Assembly: GCF_004348525.1 (NCBI RefSeq)
Contig: NZ_SMKG01000028.1
Coordinates: 1 to 42,855, forward strand
Reading direction: 5' to 3'
From: Micromonospora sp. 15K316
Lineage (GTDB): Bacteria; Actinomycetota; Actinomycetes; Mycobacteriales; Micromonosporaceae
DNA length: 42,855 bases
Both the position numbers and the translations under genes were made by a program. The notes under the pieces are model-generated. The model ran no database searches, was not told the origin of the DNA, and saw nothing but the letters and a program-made list of their open reading frames with translations. This document shows positions 1-7,756 of this stretch, piece after piece (position 1 is the stretch's first letter; every line of letters starts with the position of its first letter).

Positions 1-136
1 GCCCGAACCCCGCCGACCGGCGGAGAGCCAGGCGGAACACCCCGAGCGCCCCGCGTCGACGTCCAATGGGCGCGAGGTCGCGCCGCCACGGCAGCGTTCA
101 CCCCAGCGGCGGGACAAACCGATCAAGCCGACCCGG
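1..136 (+). other. Upstream edge of the T4SS-like cluster
   Basis: The frame of the VirB4-like gene stays open to the window edge and encodes a Pro/Arg/Lys-rich stretch with mostly G/C third positions, so that protein may start outside the window. A second frame stops with TGA at 138-140, overlapping the GTG at 137-139. This is the same 4-base overlap used further down the cluster, so these bases could instead be the 3' end of another gene. The sequence alone does not decide between the two. Confidence 0.4.
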
Positions 137-2716
137 GTGAAGCCGCCGAAGATCAAGTTCGGTGACCGCGACCCGTCGGTCGAGCTGGCCATCACCGAGA
201 TCGCCGGCCACCTCACCTTCACCCCGAACACCGTCACCGCCTGGTACTGGCTGCCCGAGGTCCGCTGGGCGTTCCGGCCGGACGCCGAGCGCGAGGCGCT
301 GCTGGCCGCCATCGCCGAGCAGTACGCGGGCCTCGCCGGCTTCCGGTTGCACCTGCGCCGCACCACCCGGCCGTTCCCGGCTGACGAGTGGGCCCGCACC
401 GTCGACACGCACACCGTCGCCCCGCTGCCCGACGTGCCCGGCACACCCAGCTGGGCCGATCACCTCGTCGCCGCGCAGCGACACCTGATGTCGGTCAACC
501 ACGCCGAGGGGCAGACGTACCTCGGGGTTACCTTCGCCCGCCGTTCCCTCGGCGACTCGCTCAGCGAGCGGCTGTTGCGGACCTTCGGCCGGGGCGTCGC
601 CGAGGGCGAACGCCGTCGCCTGGGCCGCACGGTCGAGCAGTTCGACGAGGTGCTCGGCGCGTTCGGCATGCGCGGGCGACGGGTGACCGCGCAGGAACTG
701 GAGTGGCTGCTCTACCGCTCGGTGGCGCTCTGCATGTCGCCGCCCGGGGCGCTCTCGCCGGTGACCAACGGGCGGTGGGAACGCGGCGACCTGCTCGCGC
801 TCACCGAACAGATCGAGCGCTACCGCACGCCGTACGGCTCGACCGTGAAGCTGGTCAATCGGATGACCGGCGAGGAGCGACACGTCGCCGTGCTGGCCGT
901 GGGGCGGATGGAGCCACTCGAGATCCCCGAGCGGCACGAGCCCTGGCTGCACTTCCACGAGCGGCTGCCCTGGCCGATGGAGCTGTCGACCCGGGTCGAC
1001 ATCCTCGGCTCGGGCGACTCGTTCCGCAACCTCGAGCACCGCCTGCGCATGATCCGCTCGCAGCAGCTCGACTACGCCGAACACGGCATCGACGCCCCGC
1101 CGGAGCTGGAACGGCTGGCCAAACGGGCGCTCGTGATCGGCGACGAGATGACCACCGGCCTGCCGGTCGACTCGGCCCGCGCGCACGGCTGGCACCGCCT
1201 CGCGGTCGGCGGCCGGACCCGCGAGGAGTGCATGGAGCGAGCCCGCCGGCTCATCCAGCTCTACTCGCGGGAGCTGCGCATCTCCCTGCAACACCCGAAG
1301 AACCAGGACTGGCTGGCCCGGGAGTTCATCCCAGGTGAGCCCATCGCCAACACCGGCTACGTCCGCCGGATGCCGGTGCCGCTGCTCGCCGCCGCCCTGC
1401 CGCAGGCCGCGTCCACCGTCGGTGACCGGCGCGGCGACCTGATCGGCCGCACCGCGGGGACCTGCCGTCGGCCCGTCTTCCTGGACCTGCATTACCCCAT
1501 GGAGGTACGCGAGCGCTCCGGCCTGGCCGTCTTCGTCGCCGAGCCGGGCGGTGGCAAGTCCACCCTGCTCGGTGCGCTCGGCTACCTCGCCGCCCGGCGG
1601 GGCGTCCAGGTGACGCTGCTCGACCCGTCCGGGCCGCTCGCCCGGCTCTGCACCATGCCGGAGCTGGCCCCCTACTCCCGGGTGCTCAACCTCACCGGCT
1701 CCGAGCACGGCACCCTCGCCCCGTACGCGCTCATCCCGACGCCGCGGCGCAGCGAGTTCGGCACCGGCGCCGCGGGCGACCGGGAGTACGAGATCGCCGT
1801 CTCCAACGCGCGGGCCGAGCGGCGGATGCTCGTCCAGGACATCTGCATGATGCTGGTGCCGCCGCAGGTCGCCCGGGAGGCGTCGACCGCCACGCTCTTC
1901 CGGCACGCCGTACGCCAGGTGCCCGCCGAGGAGACGTCCACCCTGGACGACGTGGTGACCACGCTCAGCCAGCTCGACGACGACACCGGCCGGGAACTCG
2001 CCAACCTCCTGCTGGACACCGCCGAGATGCCGCTGGCGATGCTCTTCTTCGGCCGGCCACCCGAAGGGATGCTCGGTCCCGACGCCGCGCTCACCGTGAT
2101 CACCATGGCCGGCCTGCGGCTGCCCGACCTCAAGATCGAGCGCGAGTACTGGTCGGCCGAGGAGGCGCTCGCCCTGCCGATGTTGCACACCGCGCACCGG
2201 CTCGCCGTACGCCGCTGCTACGGCGGGTCGATGTCGTCCCGGAAACTCGTCGGCCTGGACGAGGCGCACTTCATGGAGGGGTGGCGCTCCGGCCGCTCCT
2301 TCCTCGTACGACTCGCCCGGGACTCCCGCAAGTGGAATCTGGCCGCGCTGGTCGCCTCCCAGAACCCGCGCGACATCCTCGGCCTCGACGTGCAGAACCT
2401 CGTCTCGACCGTCTTCGTCGGCCGGATCGCCGAGGACAACGAGATCGCCTCGGAGGCGCTCCGCCTGCTGCGGGTACCGGTCAACGACGGCTACGAGGCC
2501 ACCCTCGCCTCGCTCTCCACCGCCGATGCCACGTCCTCCACCCGGCTGGGCTTCCGCGAATTCGTCATGCGGGACGTCGACGGGCGGGTGCAGAAGGTCC
2601 GGGTGGACGTCTCGTACGTCGACGGGCTGCTGGAACACCTCGACACCACGCCCGCCGCGGTCGCCGCGGCTGCCGGGGTGTTGCCGAGCGTCCCCCTGCC
2701 GGATCTGGAGGCGTGA
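137..2716 (+). CDS. VirB4/TraC-like conjugation ATPase
   Basis: Large cytoplasmic ATPase of the VirB4 type, which powers type IV secretion channels. Seen: a Walker A motif (AEPGGGKST) with the lysine at about residue 474 of 859, and a Walker B motif (VGLDEAHF) with Asp708-Glu709. The N-terminal half has no nucleotide motif, as in VirB4 proteins, and late blocks such as SQNPRDI match the family style. Length is normal for VirB4. GTG 137 is the first start codon in the window, but the frame is open upstream, so a basic N-terminal extension is possible. The next gene starts 1 base after the stop. Inferred: energiser of the envelope complex encoded by the next three genes. No relaxase is visible, so transfer of DNA is not shown; protein export or a fixed chromosomal role is equally possible. 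Confidence 0.75.
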   Translation: MKPPKIKFGDRDPSVELAITEIAGHLTFTPNTVTAWYWLPEVRWAFRPDAEREALLAAIAEQYAGLAGFRLHLRRTTRPFPADEWARTVDTHTVAPLPDVPGTPSWADHLVAAQRHLMSVNHAEGQTYLGVTFARRSLGDSLSERLLRTFGRGVAEGERRRLGRTVEQFDEVLGAFGMRGRRVTAQELEWLLYRSVALCMSPPGALSPVTNGRWERGDLLALTEQIERYRTPYGSTVKLVNRMTGEERHVAVLAVGRMEPLEIPERHEPWLHFHERLPWPMELSTRVDILGSGDSFRNLEHRLRMIRSQQLDYAEHGIDAPPELERLAKRALVIGDEMTTGLPVDSARAHGWHRLAVGGRTREECMERARRLIQLYSRELRISLQHPKNQDWLAREFIPGEPIANTGYVRRMPVPLLAAALPQAASTVGDRRGDLIGRTAGTCRRPVFLDLHYPMEVRERSGLAVFVAEPGGGKSTLLGALGYLAARRGVQVTLLDPSGPLARLCTMPELAPYSRVLNLTGSEHGTLAPYALIPTPRRSEFGTGAAGDREYEIAVSNARAERRMLVQDICMMLVPPQVAREASTATLFRHAVRQVPAEETSTLDDVVTTLSQLDDDTGRELANLLLDTAEMPLAMLFFGRPPEGMLGPDAALTVITMAGLRLPDLKIEREYWSAEEALALPMLHTAHRLAVRRCYGGSMSSRKLVGLDEAHFMEGWRSGRSFLVRLARDSRKWNLAALVASQNPRDILGLDVQNLVSTVFVGRIAEDNEIASEALRLLRVPVNDGYEATLASLSTADATSSTRLGFREFVMRDVDGRVQKVRVDVSYVDGLLEHLDTTPAAVAAAAGVLPSVPLPDLEA

Positions 2717-2717
2717 C

Positions 2718-4655
2718 ATGGCGAGGGCCCGAGCACGGATCACGGCGTTCCTGCTCGCGCTCGGCCTGCTGGCCGGAGCCACCATCGCGTGGCCGCTGAT
2801 CGGGGCGTCCCCAGCCTCCGCCGCCCCGGCGGTCGCACAGGCGCAGGCCGACCTCTGCACCACCGAGGAATGGCAGGCCGACTTCCGCGCCTGCCTCAAG
2901 CAGCTCCAGCAGGTCGCCGAAACGGAGATCGAGTGCCGTAGGCCGCCAACCCCCAGCGCACCCGATTCCGGCCTCGCCGGATGGTTCGCCTCACGACCGG
3001 ATTCCTCCAAGCAGCCCGGCCCGAAGGGCGTGTACAGCGACTACGGCTACGCCGGATACAGCTACACCACCTACGACATCGGCGGGTGCGCCTCCTCGGT
3101 GCTGCACCCGGACTACAAGTTCAGCAACACCGTCGCCAACGGTGAGTTCATGGTCGCGACGGCGATCATCGGTGCGTCGAACGCGTTGCGCGAGCGGGCC
3201 TGGGATCCGCGGTCGATGTGGAGTTGGGCCGACCCACTGGTGGAGCAGGCGACCAAGGCCATCTACCAGAAGGTGTTCAGCGTCTTCGGAATCGTCACGT
3301 TGTGCGTGGTCGGGCTCTACCTGCTCTGGCGATCGCGCCAATCCGACATGAGCAATGCCATGACGACGGCGGGTTGGGCCCTGTTCGTGATGGTGGCCGT
3401 GACGGCCCTGGCCGCCTGGCCGGTGAAGTCCGCCAACGTCGCGGACAACACGCTGATCAGCGGCCTCGGGGTGGTGCATGACGCCCTCGGGCCGGTATCC
3501 AGGGACACTCCTCCTGAGCAATGCGATGATCAAGAGAATCCCGAAGCGTGCAAGGACCACAGGCCGCCTGCGGTCCGAGCCAGCGACACCGCCACCGCCA
3601 CCATGCTCTACCGCAACTGGCTACGCGGCGTTCTCGGCTCGGCCGATAGCGAGACGGCAAAGAAGTACGGTGCGGCGCTTTACGATGCTAAATCGCTGAC
3701 TTGGGACGAAGCGGAGTCCATCCGCAAGAACACTGCTACCCGTGAAGTGGTCGTCAAGGCCAAACAGCAGCAGTGGATGACCATCGCGGACCAGATCAAG
3801 GACGAGGATCCGGAGGCGTACGAGTACCTCCAGGGGGTCCGGGACATGGACCGGGTGGGGGCCGGTTTCATCGCGGTACTGGCCGCGCTGCTCTTCGCCA
3901 TGTTCGACCTGACGGCGTCGCTGCTGGTGCTGCTCGGTTTCCTCATCTTCCGCTGGGCCGTGATCGCCGCGCCGATCCTCGGCACCATCGGTCTGCTCAG
4001 ACCGGCCAGCGCCGGCCTGCGCCGGCTCGGCAACGCGGTGGTTGCCGCCATCTTCAACATCGCCATCTTCGGCACCGGAGCCGCCGTCTACCTCTTCGCG
4101 GTCGATCTGATCATGAGCACGCCGAGCCTTCCGGGTTGGCTCCAGGTCGTGCTGGTCTGGCTCTGCGGCGTGGTCGGCTGGCTGCTGCTCCGCCCCTACC
4201 GCCGGATCACCCAGCTCGGCGGGAAGGACAGCAGCGAGGCGGTCGGCTCGGCCGGTTCGTGGCACCGCCGCTTCTTCCGGGACATGCGGACCGCCGCGCG
4301 GCTCGACCCGGCCGAGCCCGGCGGCACGGCCGAGCCCACCATGGGACGCCGGAAAGCGGTGGTGGCGGAGCAGACGAGGCTTCGGCCGGAGGCCCGGCAC
4401 GAGGACCCGGCGCACACCGCCCCGAACGGCGACCGGCAGCGCTCCGACGAGGGCGACCGGGCCGAGGGCGCGCCCACGATCGAGGAGAACCCGACGGCCC
4501 GCCCGGCCGCGCCACGACCCCGACGCGGGCAGCCCGGCACCTGGACGGCGCCGGACGTGCCCGAGGAGCGCCCCTCCTACGTCGTCTACCGGCCCGGCTC
4601 CGGGGAGAGCGCGCCCGAGCGAACCGCACCGCGGATCCGTACCGAGGCCAGGTGA
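2718..4655 (+). CDS. TrbL/VirB6-like polytopic membrane protein
   Basis: Predicted inner-membrane channel component of the T4SS-like cluster, 645 residues. ATG 2718 was chosen because GGAGG lies 6 bases upstream and the residues that follow form a signal-like segment (about 8-30, ending near ASPASAAP). Then come an extracytoplasmic Cys-containing region, two membrane segments (about 186-206 and 218-238), a large soluble loop (about 250-378), and four or more membrane segments (about 381-492). A charged, Pro-rich cytoplasmic tail of about 150 residues ends the protein. This order (signal, helices, loop, helix cluster, disordered tail) is typical of TrbL/VirB6-like proteins of Gram-positive systems. 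The loop is encoded by DNA visibly poorer in G+C than its surroundings. The last 4 bases overlap the next start (GTGA). Confidence 0.65.
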   Translation: MARARARITAFLLALGLLAGATIAWPLIGASPASAAPAVAQAQADLCTTEEWQADFRACLKQLQQVAETEIECRRPPTPSAPDSGLAGWFASRPDSSKQPGPKGVYSDYGYAGYSYTTYDIGGCASSVLHPDYKFSNTVANGEFMVATAIIGASNALRERAWDPRSMWSWADPLVEQATKAIYQKVFSVFGIVTLCVVGLYLLWRSRQSDMSNAMTTAGWALFVMVAVTALAAWPVKSANVADNTLISGLGVVHDALGPVSRDTPPEQCDDQENPEACKDHRPPAVRASDTATATMLYRNWLRGVLGSADSETAKKYGAALYDAKSLTWDEAESIRKNTATREVVVKAKQQQWMTIADQIKDEDPEAYEYLQGVRDMDRVGAGFIAVLAALLFAMFDLTASLLVLLGFLIFRWAVIAAPILGTIGLLRPASAGLRRLGNAVVAAIFNIAIFGTGAAVYLFAVDLIMSTPSLPGWLQVVLVWLCGVVGWLLLRPYRRITQLGGKDSSEAVGSAGSWHRRFFRDMRTAARLDPAEPGGTAEPTMGRRKAVVAEQTRLRPEARHEDPAHTAPNGDRQRSDEGDRAEGAPTIEENPTARPAAPRPRRGQPGTWTAPDVPEERPSYVVYRPGSGESAPERTAPRIRTEAR

Positions 4656-5209
4656 TCGCGGTGCGACGGGCCCTCGAATTCCTCTTCACCCGGGTGCTGC
4701 GGTCCCGGCTCGGGATCGCCCTCGCCCTCGCCGTGGTCGTGTTCGGCATCATCGGCGCCGCCCGGCTCCTGTCGGGGCCGATCGACCCCTCCCTCGGGCT
4801 GAGCAACCGGCCGACGGAGCCGATCACCACTGTCGACCCGCATGCGGGCGACGACGGGCTGCTCGCTGGCGAGGAGCCACGCGACCCGGTCACCCGGCCC
4901 GGTGCGGTGAAGCCCGCGCAGACCGCCGACCGCTTCGTCAAGGCCTGGCTCGGCGAACCGGGGATGACCGCCACTGACTGGCGCGAGGGCATGCGGCCGC
5001 TGTCGACACCCGCGCTCATCGAAAAGCTGGCCGAGACGGTCCCCGAGGAGGTGCCGGCCCACCGGATGACGGACGAGGCCACGTTGCGGCCCAGAACCGA
5101 GACCTTCGTCGAGGTGCTGGTGCCGATGGACACCGGCCGGCTCCGGTTGGAGCTCGTGGCGCCCGACGGCCAGTGGCTGGTCGACGCGGTGGACTGGGAG
5201 CAGGAATGA
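4652..5209 (+). CDS. VirB8/TcpC-like single-pass membrane protein
   Basis: Predicted protein of 185 residues: short basic cytoplasmic start, one membrane helix (about residues 18-38, rich in Leu/Val/Ala), an extracytoplasmic linker, and a compact C-terminal domain from about residue 90 (ADRFVKAWL to VDWEQE). The size and layout suit VirB8 or TcpC proteins, whose outer domain has an NTF2-like fold and scaffolds the secretion channel. The fold is inferred; there is no diagnostic motif. GTG 4652 overlaps the upstream stop by 4 bases. GTG 4661 is an in-frame alternative three codons later. The downstream ATG overlaps this stop by 4 bases, so the genes should be translated together. Confidence 0.5.
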   Translation: MIAVRRALEFLFTRVLRSRLGIALALAVVVFGIIGAARLLSGPIDPSLGLSNRPTEPITTVDPHAGDDGLLAGEEPRDPVTRPGAVKPAQTADRFVKAWLGEPGMTATDWREGMRPLSTPALIEKLAETVPEEVPAHRMTDEATLRPRTETFVEVLVPMDTGRLRLELVAPDGQWLVDAVDWEQE

Positions 5210-6375
5210 ACGACGAGAAGCCTCCCCGGCGTCGACGGCTGCCGCTGCGCGCGCTCGCCGGCGCGTCCACCGTGATGCTGGCACTCCTCTGCTGCACCGG
5301 CGGGACCGCCGCCTTCTTCCTCACCGAGCTCGGCGGGGAATCCGCGGAGCAGATGACGCCGATGAGCGTCGAGTGCACCGGAGACTTCCGGGTCGACGTG
5401 AGCGGGAAGATGCCGCGGATGGCCGACTACGGCGACAGCCAGCTCCGCAACGCGGCCCGGATCATCGGTACCGGCCAGCAGATGAAGGTGCCACCGCGCG
5501 GCTGGGTCGTCGCGGTGGCGACCGCCATGCAGGAGTCGGGCTTGCGGAACCTCGCGAACCGCACAGTCAAGGACTCGCAGGGGCTGCCGAACGAGGGCGT
5601 CGGCGCCGACCACGACTCGGTCGGGCTCTTCCAGCAGCGGGCCTCCTGGGGCACTGTGCGGCAGCGGATGACGCCGGAGTACGCGGCGAAGAAGTTCTAT
5701 CAGAAGTTGCTCGCCATCCCTGGCTGGGAGCAGTTGCCGCTCACCGTGGCCGCGCAGCAGGTGCAGGGGAGCGCGTTCCCCGACGCCTACGCGAAGCACG
5801 AGCCGGTCGCCGCCCAGATCGTCGACGCGCTAGCCGGAGGCGCGGCGCGGACCGCGCTCCTGTCCGGTCGGGAGGTGTGCGACGCGGCCTCCGGCAAGGA
5901 GGTCGCGGCCTCGGGCTGGACCGCCCCCATCGCCGGCCGAGTGGGCTCGGGGTTCCGCACCAGCCAGCGCCCCGGCCACGACGGGGTCGACATCGCGGCG
6001 GATAAAGGCACCGACATCTACGCCGCGGCGTCCGGCCGGGTGCTGGTGTCGAAGTGCGATCCCGACAACAGCGGGCAGGAGAGCTGCCACGTCGACGGCT
6101 ACCCCGGGAAGGGCGGCTGTGGATGGTTCGTCGACATCCTGCACTCCGGCGGAATCATCACCCGTTACTGCCACATGGTGAACAGCCCACAGGTCCGCGA
6201 AGGGCAACGAGTCGCGGCCGGCGAGGTCATCGGCGAGGTCGGCAGCAGCGGGAACTCCTCGGGCCCGCACCTGCACTTCGAGGTGCACGAGGACGGCGAC
6301 CGGACCAGCCGGGGCGCGATCGACCCGGTGCCGTTCATGCGTTCGCGGGGCGCGCCGCTCAAGGCGAAGAAGTGA
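5206..6375 (+). CDS. Membrane-anchored transglycosylase-like / M23 peptidase
   Basis: Two-domain cell-wall hydrolase of 389 residues. An N-terminal membrane anchor or signal (about 17-40) is followed by a lytic-transglycosylase-like region with AMQESGL (candidate catalytic Glu110) and a GLFQQR block. A C-terminal M23 (LytM-type) endopeptidase domain has the zinc motif HxxxD (His258, Asp262) and HxH (His355, His357), so it looks catalytically intact. Such enzymes open peptidoglycan for secretion machines: VirB1-like proteins supply the glycosidase and some Gram-positive T4SSs add a peptidase. Here one polypeptide seems to carry both. ATG 5206 overlaps the previous stop by 4 bases. The substrate is inferred to be local peptidoglycan. 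Confidence 0.8.
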   Translation: MNDEKPPRRRRLPLRALAGASTVMLALLCCTGGTAAFFLTELGGESAEQMTPMSVECTGDFRVDVSGKMPRMADYGDSQLRNAARIIGTGQQMKVPPRGWVVAVATAMQESGLRNLANRTVKDSQGLPNEGVGADHDSVGLFQQRASWGTVRQRMTPEYAAKKFYQKLLAIPGWEQLPLTVAAQQVQGSAFPDAYAKHEPVAAQIVDALAGGAARTALLSGREVCDAASGKEVAASGWTAPIAGRVGSGFRTSQRPGHDGVDIAADKGTDIYAAASGRVLVSKCDPDNSGQESCHVDGYPGKGGCGWFVDILHSGGIITRYCHMVNSPQVREGQRVAAGEVIGEVGSSGNSSGPHLHFEVHEDGDRTSRGAIDPVPFMRSRGAPLKAKK

Positions 6376-6388
6376 AACCCTTGCCGGT

Positions 6389-6988
6389 ATGAACGAGCCA
6401 CTGCCCGATCCGTTCGCGGACCGCCCGGACTGGGCACCGCGCCCACCCCGCCCCGTCGAGATCGTGCCGGCGACCGCCCGGGTCGGGCTACGCGGCCAGC
6501 GGGTGCAGGTCGGCCTGCCCGGGCTCGGGTGGCGCGGCGACCTCAGGGCGGACGACCGGGTGGTGCAGAGCAGCCGGACGTACGTGCCGGTCATCCCGGA
6601 GCACGAGTGGTACCGCGCCGAGACCGACCAGGTGGAGGTCTTCGCGCCCCTGATGCCGGTGGAGCGGGTCTGGGTCGAGACGGTCGGCGCGCCCCTCACC
6701 GGACCGGCCGGGCGCGACTCCGGCCTTCGGCTCGTCTCCCTCGACGGGCCGACTCACCGGCGGCCGACTCCGGTGATCGACGCCGATTCGGTGGTCGGGC
6801 GTCGGGTGGTCCACATGGTCGACTCGACCGAGCACCGCGACCTCCGCGCTGTCACCGAGACCTACTCCGGGGCCGACGGCGACATCTGCGTACGGGTCAC
6901 GCCCGAGGCGGAGTGGTACCGCTGGGCCTGGCGAGGGCAGGCACCCACCACCCTGGAGGTGCCGGTGCACCTCCTATGGATCGAATAA
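6389..6988 (+). CDS. Uncharacterised protein with two internal repeats
   Basis: No family is recognised. The protein has 199 residues, no signal peptide and no membrane helix. It consists of two similar halves: PEHEWYR at 70-76 and PEAEWYR at 172-178, each followed about 25 residues later by a matching end (VERVWVE and VHLLWIE). The halves are about 102 residues apart. It is the last gene of the T4SS-like run, 13 bases after the hydrolase. No clear Shine-Dalgarno sequence precedes ATG 6389. Role unknown; by position it may be a cytoplasmic accessory of the complex. It converges on the next minus-strand gene with only 4 bases between stops. Confidence 0.55.
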   Translation: MNEPLPDPFADRPDWAPRPPRPVEIVPATARVGLRGQRVQVGLPGLGWRGDLRADDRVVQSSRTYVPVIPEHEWYRAETDQVEVFAPLMPVERVWVETVGAPLTGPAGRDSGLRLVSLDGPTHRRPTPVIDADSVVGRRVVHMVDSTEHRDLRAVTETYSGADGDICVRVTPEAEWYRWAWRGQAPTTLEVPVHLLWIE

Positions 6989-6992
6989 GAAC

Positions 6993-7562
6993 TCACTGAA
7001 GCTTTTGCGCGCCACAGACACGCCAGCCGTCTTCGTCCACCAGACGGAAGCTCCAATCCTCACGGCGGCTGCTTCGTGCCTGGCCATTCGCTGAACCGGA
7101 GATGGTCAAAGTTGTAAGCACTGATTCGCCGTTTTCTTCCTTCACCTGCGTCAGGGGCCCCCATCGCACCCGAACGACGACGTCGAAGTTCGCCTCACGC
7201 TGCTCCAACTCGCGTCGGAGACTGCGCGCCGCGTCGAGATTGCCACCATCTCGGCAAAGGAATTGCTCCGCTTTGATGTCATCTCGTTCGTTGAGAAAAG
7301 CCTGGATGTAGCTGGCTACGACGACGTCGGGGGCGCTGCGGTCCGGAGTGGTGGCCCGGTCGTAGAGCACATAGCCGGTGACCGCGCCGCCGAGGCAGAG
7401 CAGGGCGAGCACACCCCCGACCACCGTGAGGACGGTACGGAGCCGGTGCCGGGGGCGCTCCGGGGCCGGGGCGACCGGGACGGGTGGCAGCTGCTCGGAG
7501 GGGGGCCGCTGCGCCGGTACCCGGGAGACCTGGGAACCGGCGGGGGGCTGCACTGATTCCAC
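6993..7562 (-). CDS. Single-pass membrane protein, NTF2-like outer domain possible
   Basis: Function unknown; 189 residues. A Pro-rich cytoplasmic start (about 1-40) is followed by one membrane helix (about 43-68) and an extracytoplasmic domain of about 120 residues ending in EDGWRVCGAQ. The pattern of a helix, DVVVASYIQAFLNERD, a Cys, then beta-like blocks resembles small actinobacterial secreted proteins with an NTF2-like fold (inference). Two Cys in the outer part could form a disulfide. The DNA for the C-terminal two thirds is visibly poorer in G+C than both neighbours. GTG 7560-7562 is the chosen start because a well-placed promoter lies 6 bases upstream, which implies leaderless translation. 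Confidence 0.6.
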   Translation of the reverse strand: MESVQPPAGSQVSRVPAQRPPSEQLPPVPVAPAPERPRHRLRTVLTVVGGVLALLCLGGAVTGYVLYDRATTPDRSAPDVVVASYIQAFLNERDDIKAEQFLCRDGGNLDAARSLRRELEQREANFDVVVRVRWGPLTQVKEENGESVLTTLTISGSANGQARSSRREDWSFRLVDEDGWRVCGAQKLQ

Positions 7563-7597
7563 GTGCTGAGGCTATCGGTCGAAGGCCGCGTACCCAA
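7563..7597 (-). promoter_or_regulatory. Leaderless SigA-type promoter of the 6993-7562 gene
   Basis: Read on the minus strand: TTGGGT at 7597-7592, a 17-base spacer, TAGCCT at 7574-7569, then 6 bases to the GTG start. This is the most complete promoter in the window, and transcription would start at or next to the start codon. There is no ribosome-binding site. Confidence 0.55.
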
Positions 7598-7756
7598 TGC
7601 CTCATTTTTCGGCGGATCGTGACGGACCGCTCGCCTCCGGTGAGATGAGTGACGACACCTTCGTGCCGCCGCCCCACCTCCGAGGGAAGGGGCACCACCT
7701 GGGATACCGTCTCTGCTCGGGGAGGTTGCCAGCCTCGAACAGAGGGGGTGGACACG

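Noticed and set aside
98..3010. Very long minus-strand open frame opposite the VirB4-like gene
   Set aside because: The product is Arg/Gly/His-rich without any domain, and it lies antisense to a clearly motif-bearing gene. High GC removes stop codons in shadow frames.
1..6988. Calling the first cluster an integrative conjugative element or prophage
   Set aside because: No integrase, relaxase, coupling protein, phage structural gene or att repeat is visible in the window.
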